NCBI GenBank assembly: GCA_003586005.1
Contig: NSKI01000005.1
Coordinates: 1 to 64,000 of the forward strand
Direction of reading: 5' to 3'
DNA: 64,000 nucleotides
Source of the DNA: Haloplasmatales bacterium 4B
GTDB lineage: Bacteria; Bacillota_I; Bacilli_A; Haloplasmatales; Haloplasmataceae
Positions 24,901 through 35,257 of the stretch are shown here, one piece after another. How positions within the stretch are numbered: position 1 is the stretch's first letter; each line of letters opens with the position of its first letter. A model generated the notes under the pieces. The model saw only the letters and a program-made list of their open reading frames with translations. It did no database searches and was not told where the DNA came from. A program made the position numbers and the translations under genes.

Positions 24901-27210
24901 TTATTCCATAAAATCATAAGGTGTAGTGTCTAATTTTGTATAAATAAATTCAAAGTCATCAATAGCAATTTTTTTAGTATTTACAGATTTCATTAAACGT
25001 TTCTTTAACGACGTTTGTCTCATAGTTTCAAAAGAATTATTGACCGCTATTTTATAACTTTCTACATCACCGATCATGATTAAAAATTTTTTAGCTCTAG
25101 TTACTGCAGTATACAATAATTTCTTTCTTAGCATTATACTGTAACTCTTTGATAGCACTAAAATGACAATATCAAATTCACTACCTTGAGATTTATGAAT
25201 TGAAATACAATAAGCTAAGGAAATATCATTTAATTCTGATTCAGAATAACTCACTTCATTTCCGTCATAATCAATGATTAATTTAGTATCTTCATCATTA
25301 TCATCCTCTAAAAATACATGTTTTATATAACCAATATCCCCATTCATGATATTTTTTTCGGGTCTATTTGCTAATTGGATAACTTTATCTCCTAAACGAA
25401 ATATCTTATTAAAAAAAGTTATTTCTTTTTTTTCAATTGTTTTTGGATTCAAACAATTTTGGAGAAATAGATTTATATTATCAATTCCAACTATACCTTT
25501 ATACATCGGAGCTAGTACTTGAATATTTTCATAAGAAAATTGTTTTTCTACAGCGTTTGTGATGATAAATTTTAGATTATCTAATAAAACATCATTATTG
25601 CATCTTATAAAATTTCGATCACTTTTTTTATTCAATAAATCTGAAGAAATTATCTGCTCATTAATATCATGGGCAAGATCGATAATCGATGAATCTTCAC
25701 TTTGCCGGTGAATTTTATCAAGTTTTACTGTTTTGACTAAATTAGAAAGAATCATATCTTTTAAAACTTCACCTGGTCCTACTGATGGTAATTGATTAAT
25801 ATCGCCAATAAATACAATTTTTGTATCATTATTTAAGGCTCTTAAAAGATTAGCACATAATAAAACATCAATCATTGAACTTTCATCAATAATTACTAAT
25901 TTATGCCCTAAATGATTAAATTCATCATATGTGAATGTTCCCAATAAATTATATCCTAACAATCTATGAATAGTTGATGCTTCAAAACCAGTTGTTTCAG
26001 TTAACCTTTTTGCAGCTCTTCCTGTAGGTGCGATTAATGCTACATGTTCTTTAAAATTTGTTATCTCTAACTTATTTAATTTAAGATATGCTTGTAAAAA
26101 TCCATTAACAACTGTTGTTTTACCTGTTCCAGGACCACCTGTTAATATGGTTATTTTACTTTTCAAAGCAGTTTTAATTGCAGCTTTTTGTTTATCTGTA
26201 TATGAAATTTTGTTTTCTGTTTCAACTATTTTAATTATTTTAATAATATCTTCATCATTAAAATCCACAAGCTCTTCATAATCGATTATAGCTTTTACCC
26301 TTTGGGCAATTAATAATTCAGCTTTATAAAGAGTTGGTATATAATATTTAGAATCTTCTAAGATAATTTTGTTCTTCTCAATTAAATTATGAATATTTTC
26401 TTTTATTTCATTATCACTTAAAGAAATCATGAAATCATTTAAAAATTGATTTGCTTTTTTTAAAATCTGTTCAATAGTTATATAAGTAAAACCTTCACTA
26501 AAACAAAACTCTTCAAATATATACTTAATAGCAGCTTGAATACGATATGGGCTTTTTAAATCAAAGTCAATAGCAACAGCTAATGAATCAGCTTTTTTAA
26601 AACCAATTCCTTCAATTTCATCAATTAGGCGATAAGGATTTTCTTCTAAATATGGAATGGTGTTTTGCATATATTTATTAAAAATTTTTTTCGATAATTT
26701 GGAACCAATTCCATTTTTCAATAAAAAACGCATAATTTTTTCAGATTCATAATTAATTAATAGAACTTCATAAATGTTATTTTTTGTAATTTCTCTTAAT
26801 CCTGTTACACTATCGAGTACGCTTTTATCTTTAATAATTTTACCAATGGCATCATCACCTAATATTGAAACAATTTTCTTAGCAGTTTTTTTACCGATTC
26901 CTCTAAATAAATCACTAGACAAAAACTCTATCAAACTATCCTCATCTTTTTTTTCTTCAATTTCATAACTATCTACAAAAAATTGGATACCGTAATTATT
27001 TTTCGTAAAATCTCCATAAAAATGATAAAGATCATCCTTTAACAAATGTGACATATAACCTACTATTGTTACATATCCATCTGTAGAATGTTCCTTCAAA
27101 ATTTTTTTATCAATGTTTGAATTTAAAATTTGAACTTTACCTACAGAATAATCATTATCTTTATTATGGTATATTTCTTTCTTAAACCAGCCTGTAATGA
27201 CATTCTTCAA
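24901..27210 (-). CDS. recD2: RecD2 DNA helicase
   Basis: SF1B 5'-3' helicase of the RecBC-independent RecD2 class. N-terminal OB-like and helix-hairpin-helix region (FRGIGKKTAKKIVSILG, IEGIGFKKADSLA), then the helicase core: ILTGGPGTGKTTVVNGF (Walker A), KLVIIDESSMIDV (Walker B), VFIGDINQLPSVGPGEVL, and ISIHKSQGSEFDIVILV. 769 residues. The start is TTG (27210), 3-4 bases after AGGTGGGG; no ATG is closer. Follows mnmA as in B. subtilis. Confidence 0.93.
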   Translation of the reverse strand: MKNVITGWFKKEIYHNKDNDYSVGKVQILNSNIDKKILKEHSTDGYVTIVGYMSHLLKDDLYHFYGDFTKNNYGIQFFVDSYEIEEKKDEDSLIEFLSSDLFRGIGKKTAKKIVSILGDDAIGKIIKDKSVLDSVTGLREITKNNIYEVLLINYESEKIMRFLLKNGIGSKLSKKIFNKYMQNTIPYLEENPYRLIDEIEGIGFKKADSLAVAIDFDLKSPYRIQAAIKYIFEEFCFSEGFTYITIEQILKKANQFLNDFMISLSDNEIKENIHNLIEKNKIILEDSKYYIPTLYKAELLIAQRVKAIIDYEELVDFNDEDIIKIIKIVETENKISYTDKQKAAIKTALKSKITILTGGPGTGKTTVVNGFLQAYLKLNKLEITNFKEHVALIAPTGRAAKRLTETTGFEASTIHRLLGYNLLGTFTYDEFNHLGHKLVIIDESSMIDVLLCANLLRALNNDTKIVFIGDINQLPSVGPGEVLKDMILSNLVKTVKLDKIHRQSEDSSIIDLAHDINEQIISSDLLNKKSDRNFIRCNNDVLLDNLKFIITNAVEKQFSYENIQVLAPMYKGIVGIDNINLFLQNCLNPKTIEKKEITFFNKIFRLGDKVIQLANRPEKNIMNGDIGYIKHVFLEDDNDEDTKLIIDYDGNEVSYSESELNDISLAYCISIHKSQGSEFDIVILVLSKSYSIMLRKKLLYTAVTRAKKFLIMIGDVESYKIAVNNSFETMRQTSLKKRLMKSVNTKKIAIDDFEFIYTKLDTTPYDFME

Positions 27211-27225
27211 TTACCCCACCTACTC

Positions 27226-28350
27226 TTAATATTGTCTTTTTTCACCATCAAAATAAGCACTATCAATAAATCCTCCACCTAGACATACTTCATCATCATA
27301 AAATACAGCTGCCTGCCCAGGAGTAACTGCTCGAACAGATTCATGAAAATTAACAATAAGTGTATTGTCATCAATCCATTTGATAGTTACATCAACATCT
27401 TTTTGTCGGTACCGGAATTTAGCAGTACAATTTAACTCTCCATTAAATTTAATAGTGTCAATCCAATTTACATCCATGACTATACAAGAATCAGAATAAA
27501 CATAGGGATGGTCAAAACCTTGTTCAACATATAAGATATTTTCAGTTAAATTTTTGCCGACAACAAACCAAGGATTTCCAGCACCACCAATTCCTAATCC
27601 CTTTCTTTGCCCTATTGTATAGTGCATTAAACCACTGTGTTCACCAATAATTTGTCCAGATAAATTCTTCATTTTCCCTGATTGTGCCGGTAAATAATTT
27701 TGGAGAAATTTATTAAAATCACGTTCACCAATAAAACAAATTCCTGTTGAATCTTTTTTAGTTGCTGTAGCTAAATTTAATTTTTTTGCTATTAACCTAA
27801 CTTCTGATTTCCATAAATGACCAATCGGAAACAAAGCTTTTTGAAGTTGTTTTTGGTTAAGTTGGCATAGAAAATAGGTTTGATCCTTATTATTATCAAT
27901 TCCTCGTAATAATTTAGCTTCATTATTTTCATGAATAACTCGAGCATAATGACCCATCGCAATATAGTCACAATTTAATTTTTCAGCATAATTTAAAAAA
28001 GCTTTGAATTTTACTTCTTTATTACACATAATATCCGGGTTTGGAGTTCTGCCTAATTTATATTCATTTAAGAAATATGCAAAAACATGATCCCAATATT
28101 CTTGAACAAAATTAACTTTATGCAGTTTTATTCCTAGTTTATCTGCCACTTTTTTGGCGTCCTCAAAATCAATTTCTTGTGGACATATTTCATCACAGGC
28201 AGTTGGATTACCCAAAATATCATTATTGACTGCAGAATCCCAATTACGCATAAATACTGCTTCAACATCATAGCCTTGTTCTAATAATAGATACGCTGCA
28301 ACTGAAGAGTCTACCCCACCGCTTAGTCCTAAAATTACTTTTTTTGTCAT
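27226..28350 (-). CDS. mnmA: tRNA 2-thiouridylase MnmA
   Basis: Adenylates and thiolates U34 of Lys, Glu and Gln tRNAs. PP-loop [18 protein letters not shown], catalytic cysteines in [12 protein letters not shown] and [13 protein letters not shown], and the conserved [14 protein letters not shown]. Start 28350 (MTKKVIL) follows AGGTGATACA; the frame upstream to 28395 has no site. 374 residues. The usual upstream cysteine desulfurase gene is absent between it and rarA. Confidence 0.95.
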   Translation of the reverse strand: MTKKVILGLSGGVDSSVAAYLLLEQGYDVEAVFMRNWDSAVNNDILGNPTACDEICPQEIDFEDAKKVADKLGIKLHKVNFVQEYWDHVFAYFLNEYKLGRTPNPDIMCNKEVKFKAFLNYAEKLNCDYIAMGHYARVIHENNEAKLLRGIDNNKDQTYFLCQLNQKQLQKALFPIGHLWKSEVRLIAKKLNLATATKKDSTGICFIGERDFNKFLQNYLPAQSGKMKNLSGQIIGEHSGLMHYTIGQRKGLGIGGAGNPWFVVGKNLTENILYVEQGFDHPYVYSDSCIVMDVNWIDTIKFNGELNCTAKFRYRQKDVDVTIKWIDDNTLIVNFHESVRAVTPGQAAVFYDDEVCLGGGFIDSAYFDGEKRQY

Positions 28351-28378
28351 TGTATCACCTATTATATTTTTTATCTTA

Positions 28379-28390
28379 TTTATTATAACA
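28379..28390 (-). promoter_or_regulatory. Extended -10 promoter for mnmA-recD2
   Basis: TGTTATAAT on the minus strand, with TATAAT at 28382-28387; the -35 is weak. It lies 32 bases before the mnmA start. Confidence 0.5.
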
Positions 28391-28436
28391 TACAATTTAA
28401 TTGATTAAATGATAACACTCCGAATTATTAAAAATA

Positions 28437-28445
28437 TGTTATAAT
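28437..28445 (+). promoter_or_regulatory. Extended -10 promoter for rarA
   Basis: TGTTATAAT, the same nine bases as the divergent mnmA promoter, 28 bases before the rarA ATG. No good -35. Confidence 0.55.
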
Positions 28446-28472
28446 AAAAACAAATATTTAGAGGTGATACAA

Positions 28473-29708
28473 ATGCAACCACTAGCTTATCGAATTAGGC
28501 CAAAAGTAATCGAAGATGTTGTAGGTCAAAAACATATTATCGGTGATAACAAAATAATAAATAATTTAATTAAAAACAAAAAAATCTTTTCATTTATATT
28601 TTATGGTCCGCCAGGTGTTGGAAAAACTACAATCGCGAAAATTATAGCTAATTCTATGAATATTCCTTTTGCTTTTTACAATGGCGCAACAGATAATAAG
28701 CAACGTCTTAAAGATTTAGTAAAATCAGCAGAATTATCTACTGACTATATAATTATTATCGATGAAATTCATCGTATCAAAAAAGATATCCAAGATCTTT
28801 TATTGCCTTACTTAGAAAATGGAACATTCTCTATCATTGGCTTAACGACAAACAATCCATATTTCAGCGTCAATCCAGCAATTCGTTCAAGGTGCCATAT
28901 TTTAGAATTAAAATTACTAACTAAAGATGATATATTTGAGAAATTAGTTCAAATAAGAAATAATGAGGAATATGTAGCAAAAGACTATGAAATAGGCGAT
29001 AAAGTTTTACATCTAATTTCTAATTTAGCAAATGGTGATTTGAGAAATGCTTTGAATTTATTTGAACTTACGTTATTATCAACAAGCAATCATAAAATAG
29101 ATACAATAGATTTTGAAAAACTATATACGAATTCAACATTTACAATTGATAAAGATTCCGATGGACATTATGATACACTAAGCGCCTTTCAAAAATCTAT
29201 CAGAGGTAGCGATGTCAATGCTAGCCTCCATTATCTATCTCGCTTGATATTAGCTAATGATTTAGATAGCATATGTAGAAGACTAGCTATTATAGCTTTT
29301 GAAGATATAGGCCTCGCTAATCCAGCGGCTTCAGTACATACGATGGCAGCAATAGAGGCAGCCCGTCAAATTGGATTTCCTGAGGCAAGAATTCCTTTAG
29401 GTAATGCTGTTATTGATCTGGCATTATCACCTAAATCACGCTCAGGGCATATTGCCATAGATAACGCTATAGCTGATATTGAAAAAGGTAAAATCGGTGA
29501 TATTCCTGAATTCATTAAGTCAAAACCACTTAATTCTTCTATAAAATACAATCCTGATGATAAATATAAATTTACATATCAATATTTACCAGATTTAATA
29601 AAAGATGCAGAATACTATCACCCTAAAGAGCATCAAAATACATACGAATATAACTTAATTAGTAATTATAAATTAATAAAAAGCAAAAAAGAAAAGTCTC
29701 ATTTGTGA
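28473..29708 (+). CDS. rarA: Replication-associated recombination protein A (RarA/MgsA)
   Basis: AAA+ ATPase that acts at stalled forks. Walker A FYGPPGVGKTTIAKII, Walker B IIIIDEIHRIKKD, sensor region GLTTNNPYFSVNPAIRSRC, and the C-terminal tetramerisation part with FEDIGLANPAA and ALSPKSRSGHIAIDNA. 411 residues from ATG 28473 (GAGGTGATACAA upstream); the GTG at 28464 is inside the ribosome binding site. Divergent from mnmA. Confidence 0.94.
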   Translation: MQPLAYRIRPKVIEDVVGQKHIIGDNKIINNLIKNKKIFSFIFYGPPGVGKTTIAKIIANSMNIPFAFYNGATDNKQRLKDLVKSAELSTDYIIIIDEIHRIKKDIQDLLLPYLENGTFSIIGLTTNNPYFSVNPAIRSRCHILELKLLTKDDIFEKLVQIRNNEEYVAKDYEIGDKVLHLISNLANGDLRNALNLFELTLLSTSNHKIDTIDFEKLYTNSTFTIDKDSDGHYDTLSAFQKSIRGSDVNASLHYLSRLILANDLDSICRRLAIIAFEDIGLANPAASVHTMAAIEAARQIGFPEARIPLGNAVIDLALSPKSRSGHIAIDNAIADIEKGKIGDIPEFIKSKPLNSSIKYNPDDKYKFTYQYLPDLIKDAEYYHPKEHQNTYEYNLISNYKLIKSKKEKSHL

Positions 29709-29720
29709 GATTTTTTTTAT
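29696..29720 (+). terminator. rarA terminator
   Basis: TCTCA/TGAGA stem overlapping the rarA stop, followed by eight T. Confidence 0.7.
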
Positions 29721-29724
29721 AAAA

Positions 29725-29745
29725 AAACAGGATTAAATCCTGTTT
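29725..29745. terminator. Terminator of the DUF5011 surface-protein gene
   Basis: AAACAGGATT/AATCCTGTTT, nearly perfect, with a T-run on the minus strand; one base from the gene's stop. Confidence 0.75.
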
Positions 29746-29746
29746 A

Positions 29747-31636
29747 TTACTTATTATATTTCTTTCTAGTTTTATATCCCATTATTCCTGAAGCTATAAG
29801 TGAGGCTCCGATTATGGAAATAATGTAATATAAGGAATAATCTTTTTCTTTTTCGGGCGAGCGATCAATAGGATTATCAACAATTTCTACATAAAGCAGA
29901 TAAGATATAGTCTTTTTATTATCACTAGCATCACTTACTTCCAAAGTTATTGTGTACACTCCTGCAACACCTATATCATAATCTCCACTTACAATGATTT
30001 CTTCAGTTAAATCACCATCATAATTATCAATAGCTGAAATATTTTTAAGAAGGTCTATGACTTCATTTGTTTTTATCGTGATATCATTATAACCAATAAT
30101 TTCTGGAGCGGTAGTATCAACAATAGTCACTAAACAAGTTACAGTTGCTTCATTATTTTGTGAATCTTTAACAGTATAAGTAATTGTGTAAGTTCCTAAA
30201 TTCGATAAATCAAGATTTGATAGATCTGCTTCAATAAGTAATGTTAAATCACCATCAATATTATCACTTGCTGTAATACCATCCAAAAAGTTATAACTAT
30301 CGGTAAACACTTCTATAGTTAAGTCATCTACACCATGGATTTTTGGTACTTCGGCATCAGTAACATTAACTGTAACAATCTTTACATCCTTATTTCCACT
30401 TGAATCAAATACAATATAAATTAATGAATATTCACCTACTTTATCAAGATTTATTTGTAAATAATCAATATATATATGCCCAGTCAAATCACCATCAACT
30501 AAATCAAAAGCAGAAATTTCATTTTCACATACATCTTGCAAATCTTCATAAGTAGCACCAACTAAAATTTCAATATCTTTCGTACCATTAATTTCAGGTT
30601 TAACGTCATCGATAATAGCAATGCTAATAATTTTGGTTGAAAAATTACCCTTTGAATCTGATGCATAAATGAAAACTTTGTATATTCCTGGCTCGTTAAA
30701 ATTGACATTATGTTTATCTACATAAATTTTTTCTAAATCAATTTCTCCATCATAATTATCTGTAACTTCAATAATTGATTTAAAATCATAATCTGTTATT
30801 TGATCTGATAAATTAAAAGATATATTATCTGCAATAATTTCAGGCGGTGTTGTATCAATAATTTCAACCTTAACAGTTTCAGAGATTTCATTTCCTGAAC
30901 TATCTTTAACAATATAGGTAATATTATACTCTCCTAATTCATCTATATTAAGATTAGTAAAATCAATTGATCTTGTGACTTCAAGATTACTATTATCTTC
31001 TACAATAATACCTTCCCACCAGTTGTATTCTTCTTTAATAGTATGGACCTCAATTGTTAAATCTTGATAATTTTCAATTGTTGGTTTAACAGTATCTACA
31101 ACCTGAACTGTAACATCTTGGTCAAATCGATTTCCTTCATTATCTTCTATTCTATAAGTGATAAGATAAATACCTAATTGTGTTAACTCTAAATCATACC
31201 GATCCACTTCAATTTTTTCTGTTATTTCAATATTATTATAATCATAGGCTTCAACATTATATAAATCATCAAATGAAGAATTAATCTCAATTTTATGATT
31301 TTTAAGTCCACTAAATATAGGTGTTCTTAAGCCAGATTCAATAAAAACTGTAACCTCTGCTAGAGTACTTTTAGAGTAATAAAATACCGTATATTCACCC
31401 ACTTCCTCATATTTAACATCATTATCAACAACAGTTATGCTAGTCAATCTATTACAGCTATCAATTGCGTATACGCCCAAAAGATAATTTGGTTTTTCAC
31501 TTCCTATCTTCAAATGAAAATCTTTTAAATTAAAAATTGTGGGATAATTATTTGGCGTACATATGTCTTCTGCGTTTACAGTTTTATATTGAAAGATAAA
31601 AATAAATAATAAAACAATGTAAATGATTCTTTTCAT
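29747..31636 (-). CDS. Surface protein with tandem Ig-like (DUF5011-type) repeats
   Basis: 629 residues. The signal peptide (1-22, ending TVNA) is followed by about seven repeats of 70-80 residues, each with a DxxPxI-type start, an ASDNxDGDLT-type centre and a closing GxYTITYxVxDxxxN strand. This is the pattern of DUF5011/HYR Ig-like domains in extracellular proteins. One membrane span near the end (about 598-617) and a basic tail YKTRKKYNK anchor it; there is no LPxTG. A linker DRSPEKEKD precedes the span. Likely an adhesin or cell-envelope stalk. It interrupts the conserved region and may be an acquired gene. Confidence 0.8.
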   Translation of the reverse strand: MKRIIYIVLLFIFIFQYKTVNAEDICTPNNYPTIFNLKDFHLKIGSEKPNYLLGVYAIDSCNRLTSITVVDNDVKYEEVGEYTVFYYSKSTLAEVTVFIESGLRTPIFSGLKNHKIEINSSFDDLYNVEAYDYNNIEITEKIEVDRYDLELTQLGIYLITYRIEDNEGNRFDQDVTVQVVDTVKPTIENYQDLTIEVHTIKEEYNWWEGIIVEDNSNLEVTRSIDFTNLNIDELGEYNITYIVKDSSGNEISETVKVEIIDTTPPEIIADNISFNLSDQITDYDFKSIIEVTDNYDGEIDLEKIYVDKHNVNFNEPGIYKVFIYASDSKGNFSTKIISIAIIDDVKPEINGTKDIEILVGATYEDLQDVCENEISAFDLVDGDLTGHIYIDYLQINLDKVGEYSLIYIVFDSSGNKDVKIVTVNVTDAEVPKIHGVDDLTIEVFTDSYNFLDGITASDNIDGDLTLLIEADLSNLDLSNLGTYTITYTVKDSQNNEATVTCLVTIVDTTAPEIIGYNDITIKTNEVIDLLKNISAIDNYDGDLTEEIIVSGDYDIGVAGVYTITLEVSDASDNKKTISYLLYVEIVDNPIDRSPEKEKDYSLYYIISIIGASLIASGIMGYKTRKKYNK

Positions 31637-31814
31637 ACTCTCACCATCTTCATCAATGTATAAATATATTATATAGTTAAATAAGATACAAAAGATATTT
31701 AAGTGTAAATCTTACATTTTTTTCATCAATTATTTAATTAATTTTAGTTAATATTCGTCAATAACAATATTAATATAATTTAGGTGTCGAATAAAAGTAA
31801 ATCTTCATTGTAAA

Positions 31815-31844
31815 TAAAAAAAAGATATCCAATATTGGATATCT
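31815..31844 (-). terminator. Terminator of the NAD operon
   Basis: AGATATCCAAT/ATTGGATATCT, an 11-bp perfect stem overlapping the nadE stop, followed by eight T. Confidence 0.85.
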
Positions 31845-33720
31845 AATATTTAGCATCACTTGGCATACGCCAATCGCTTCGTGGTGATAATGAAATTTGA
31901 ATAACTTTTGGACCGTCTGGCATCACCGAACGTTTAAATTGTTGGGAAAAAAAACGATTATAAAAAGTATCTAAATATTTATTTATTTCTTGATCTCTCA
32001 AGTTAAATGCCCTTTTTAATAAATAAGCAATTCTCGATTCATCATCACCACAATTTAACATCCGGTAAATAATGAAATCATTAACTTCATACTTACCTAT
32101 AATTTCTTCTGTTTTTTGTTTACTACAAGTTAATTCAGGAGAAATTGGTGTATCTAAAATATCATATAATGTGTTTTTTAATAAATTATTTTCACTAAAC
32201 TGATAATCGGCAAATGATTGAACCATAAACTTAACTAAAGTTTTCGGTAGCCCACCATTAATACTATAATTAGACATTTGGTCACCATTAAAGGTTGCCC
32301 AACCTAGTGCCAGTTCAGATAAATCTCCTGTCCCTAGTACAAAGCCATTTAAACTATTTGCCATGTTCATTAAAATACTAGTTCTAGCTCTTGCTTGAGT
32401 ATTTTCATAGGTAATATCTTTTTTTTCTGGATCATGTCCAATCGAATTAAAGATTTCTAAAACAGTAGGTTTTATATCGATTGTGTCCATGCTAATATTT
32501 AATGCCTTAGCTAAATTATATGCATTAGTTAATGTTCTTTCACCTGTACCAAATCCGGGCATAGTTTTTGCCTTTATTCCTTTTAAATCTAAATTTAAAT
32601 ATTTAAAGGTTTTATATAAAATTAGTAGAGCTAAAGTAGAATCCAATCCACCTGAAACACCTAATAATACTGATTTCGCATTAATGTGTTGTATGCGTTT
32701 AGCAAGTCCTGCTACTTGTATATCTAATATTTTTCGGAATTGAAGTTCTTTATTCTCTTTTGGAACAAAGGGTGTAATATCAAAAGCATTTATAAATTTA
32801 TATTTTGAATCGTCAAATTGACAATTCATATTTACTGTTGAGTAATCATTTATATAAATTCGTAAACTCTCACGATTTGTCTCATTTTTCCGTTTTAAAA
32901 ATTTTAAATAACCATGATCAACATCACCTAATAAAACAGTACTGCCATTATTTAATAGTTTAGCCTCAGCAATAATATCTCCATTTTGGACAATTAAGCA
33001 ATGGTTAGAAAATACAGTATCTTGAGATGATTCGTAACGGCCTGAAGAAACATAAACATATGCGCAATTATTTCTTTTAGTGAAACTTTGAATTATATAT
33101 CTTCGTGTATCATCCTTATTCAATACTTCATTGCTAGCTGAGACATTAAAAATGATTTCTGCTCCCGCAATAGTTTGATAAGAAGCAGGTGGTATCGGAG
33201 CCCACATATCCTCGCATACCTCAATTCCAAATTTAATATTTTTGCTTTTTTCATGAAATAATTGTGAACCAAAAGGAGCATCAAAATCTTCAACAATAAT
33301 AACTTTATCATTTAAAACTGTACCATGGGCAAAATATCTTGCTTCATAAAATTCGTCACGATTAGGAAGATACATTTTAGGTACAATACCTAACACTTTA
33401 TTTCCTTGTACAACATATGCACAATTAAAAATATCATTTTTATAGACATAAATCGCACCAAATATTATTATTCCTTGAAAGGTATTGTTTTCTAAGAAAT
33501 ATTTAATTGCCTGATGATTTTCTTTAATTAAATAGCTTTGAAAAAACAAATCTCCACAAGTATAACCTGTTACTGCTAATTCAGGAAAAGTGATAAAATG
33601 TGGATTTTGATCCTTTATCATTTCAATTTCTTCTAAAAATTGTTTTACATTATAACTTGGTTTACCTACTTCAATTTTAGGGGCAACGGTTGCAACTTTA
33701 ACAAAATGATTATTCTTCAT
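31843..33720 (-). CDS. nadE: Glutamine-dependent NAD+ synthetase
   Basis: Last step of NAD synthesis: amidation of deamido-NAD. Two-domain long form, 625 residues. The N-terminal nitrilase-like amidotransferase has TFPELAVTGYTCGD, a catalytic lysine region PNRDEFYEAR and the catalytic Cys in FGIEVCEDMW. The C-terminal ATP-pyrophosphatase synthetase domain has VLLGVSGGLDSTLAL and GTGDLSELALGWATF. Its ATG overlaps the nadD stop by one base, so the two are coupled. Confidence 0.95.
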   Translation of the reverse strand: MKNNHFVKVATVAPKIEVGKPSYNVKQFLEEIEMIKDQNPHFITFPELAVTGYTCGDLFFQSYLIKENHQAIKYFLENNTFQGIIIFGAIYVYKNDIFNCAYVVQGNKVLGIVPKMYLPNRDEFYEARYFAHGTVLNDKVIIVEDFDAPFGSQLFHEKSKNIKFGIEVCEDMWAPIPPASYQTIAGAEIIFNVSASNEVLNKDDTRRYIIQSFTKRNNCAYVYVSSGRYESSQDTVFSNHCLIVQNGDIIAEAKLLNNGSTVLLGDVDHGYLKFLKRKNETNRESLRIYINDYSTVNMNCQFDDSKYKFINAFDITPFVPKENKELQFRKILDIQVAGLAKRIQHINAKSVLLGVSGGLDSTLALLILYKTFKYLNLDLKGIKAKTMPGFGTGERTLTNAYNLAKALNISMDTIDIKPTVLEIFNSIGHDPEKKDITYENTQARARTSILMNMANSLNGFVLGTGDLSELALGWATFNGDQMSNYSINGGLPKTLVKFMVQSFADYQFSENNLLKNTLYDILDTPISPELTCSKQKTEEIIGKYEVNDFIIYRMLNCGDDESRIAYLLKRAFNLRDQEINKYLDTFYNRFFSQQFKRSVMPDGPKVIQISLSPRSDWRMPSDAKY

Positions 33721-34307
33721 TATTTACCACCTCTATTATATAAATTATTATCATAAATATATTGATTAATTTCATCAATAACCACTTTATCATTTAACGA
33801 CTCTCGGTAATCCGTTGATGAAATATCAATTGTTTCAAAATCTGTTTCAATATAAAAATGATTTTTATATTGAACAAAAAAAGGATGATTATTAATAATT
33901 TCTTCAATATTAATAAAATTGCGATTTAAAATAATAAATTTATAGTTTTTTATCATAAATTGATAATCAATCCATTTATCTAAACTCTTGAGGTTATCGG
34001 CGCCAATAACATAAAAAATTTCATCTCTAGGATATAAATCCTTAAAATGCTTCAAGGAATTAATTGTCCCTTTAAATACTTTCATCTCATTCTCGAATCC
34101 TGATATATAAGTGTTTTTTAATTGATTTGCCATAAATCCCAACATATTATAGCGATGATAAAAATCTACTAATTTTTCTTTTTTATAAATATTTCCAACA
34201 GGCAAAAAAATAAATGCCTCTGGATTATATTTCTCTATCAGTTTTTGGGCAATTTTAAAATGAGCAATTGTGGGTGGATTAAAACTACCACCATATACGA
34301 TAACCAT
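33720..34307 (-). CDS. nadD: Nicotinate-nucleotide adenylyltransferase
   Basis: Adds AMP to nicotinate mononucleotide. N-terminal YGGSFNPPTIAHFKIA (the H-x-x-H-like nucleotidyltransferase motif) and the C-terminal DISSTDYRESL signature. 195 residues, full length. GAGGTGATTAG precedes the ATG. In B. subtilis this gene lies between yqeI and yqeK; here it sits inside the NAD operon. Confidence 0.94.
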   Translation of the reverse strand: MVIVYGGSFNPPTIAHFKIAQKLIEKYNPEAFIFLPVGNIYKKEKLVDFYHRYNMLGFMANQLKNTYISGFENEMKVFKGTINSLKHFKDLYPRDEIFYVIGADNLKSLDKWIDYQFMIKNYKFIILNRNFINIEEIINNHPFFVQYKNHFYIETDFETIDISSTDYRESLNDKVVIDEINQYIYDNNLYNRGGK

Positions 34308-34408
34308 CTAATCACCTCGTCAATATCCTTTAACATTAACATACAAATTATACCAAAAAACAACTTAATAGGCAATCAAATTATGAAAACGTTTTTATTT
34401 GTTGCTCT

Positions 34409-35242
34409 TTATATTTTAAAACGCAAACTTATATCAAGAGAGCGATAAGAATGAGTAATAGCGCCCACAGAAATGATATCAACGCCACATTTAGCCACAT
34501 CATAAACTCTATCTAAAGTCATATTTCCGGAAGCTTCTATAATTGCTTGATGGTTATTAATTTTAACAGCTTCTCTCATCATATCTAAAGACATATTATC
34601 AAGCATAATTATATCTGCTTTTACTTCTAAAGCTTCCTTAAGCATTTCTATATTTTCAACTTCTACCTCGATTTTAGTAGTATGTGGTATACCTTTTCTA
34701 ATCTTAGTGACAGCGTTTTTGATACCGCCACTTGCTTCAATATGGTTATCTTTAATCATTACCGCATCAGACAAATTAAAACGATGATTATAGCCACCTC
34801 CAAATAAAACAGCTTCCTTCTCAAAAATACGAAAGTTGGGAGTAGTTTTTCTAGTATCAACGACTCTAATTGGAAATTCTTTAAGTTTATCAACAAACAA
34901 TTTTGTATAAGATGCAATTCCTGACATTCGTTGTATAATATTAAGTGCTAATCTTTCTCCGCTTAATATTGATCTTGTTTTCCCAATAATTTCTAAAATA
35001 ATGTCGCCTTTCTTTACTTTATTTCCATCATCAAAAAAACAATTGAATTTTATATTATTGTCAATTATCGTAAAAACTCTTTTTAAAATATTAATTCCAG
35101 CAATTACCCCATTTTCTTTAGCAACAAAATATCCTTTTGTAGAATTAAATTCATCAATTAAGTTATCAGTAGTAATATCTCCATAAGGCATATCTTCTAG
35201 TAAAGCCTGTTTAATAAAGTTTTCAATTAAAATATCTTTCAT
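34409..35242 (-). CDS. nadC: Quinolinate phosphoribosyltransferase
   Basis: Converts quinolinate and PRPP to nicotinate mononucleotide. Conserved: EDMPYGDITTDNL, SGERLALNIIQRMSGIAS, VVDTRKTTPNFRIFEK, GGGYNHRFNLSDAVMIKDNH and ISVGAITHSYRSLDISL. 277 residues. Order nadA-nadB-nadC with 8-15-base gaps indicates one transcript; a 101-base gap before nadD holds no terminator that I can see. Confidence 0.95.
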   Translation of the reverse strand: MKDILIENFIKQALLEDMPYGDITTDNLIDEFNSTKGYFVAKENGVIAGINILKRVFTIIDNNIKFNCFFDDGNKVKKGDIILEIIGKTRSILSGERLALNIIQRMSGIASYTKLFVDKLKEFPIRVVDTRKTTPNFRIFEKEAVLFGGGYNHRFNLSDAVMIKDNHIEASGGIKNAVTKIRKGIPHTTKIEVEVENIEMLKEALEVKADIIMLDNMSLDMMREAVKINNHQAIIEASGNMTLDRVYDVAKCGVDIISVGAITHSYRSLDISLRFKI

Positions 35243-35257
35243 ATAAACTCCTTCTTA

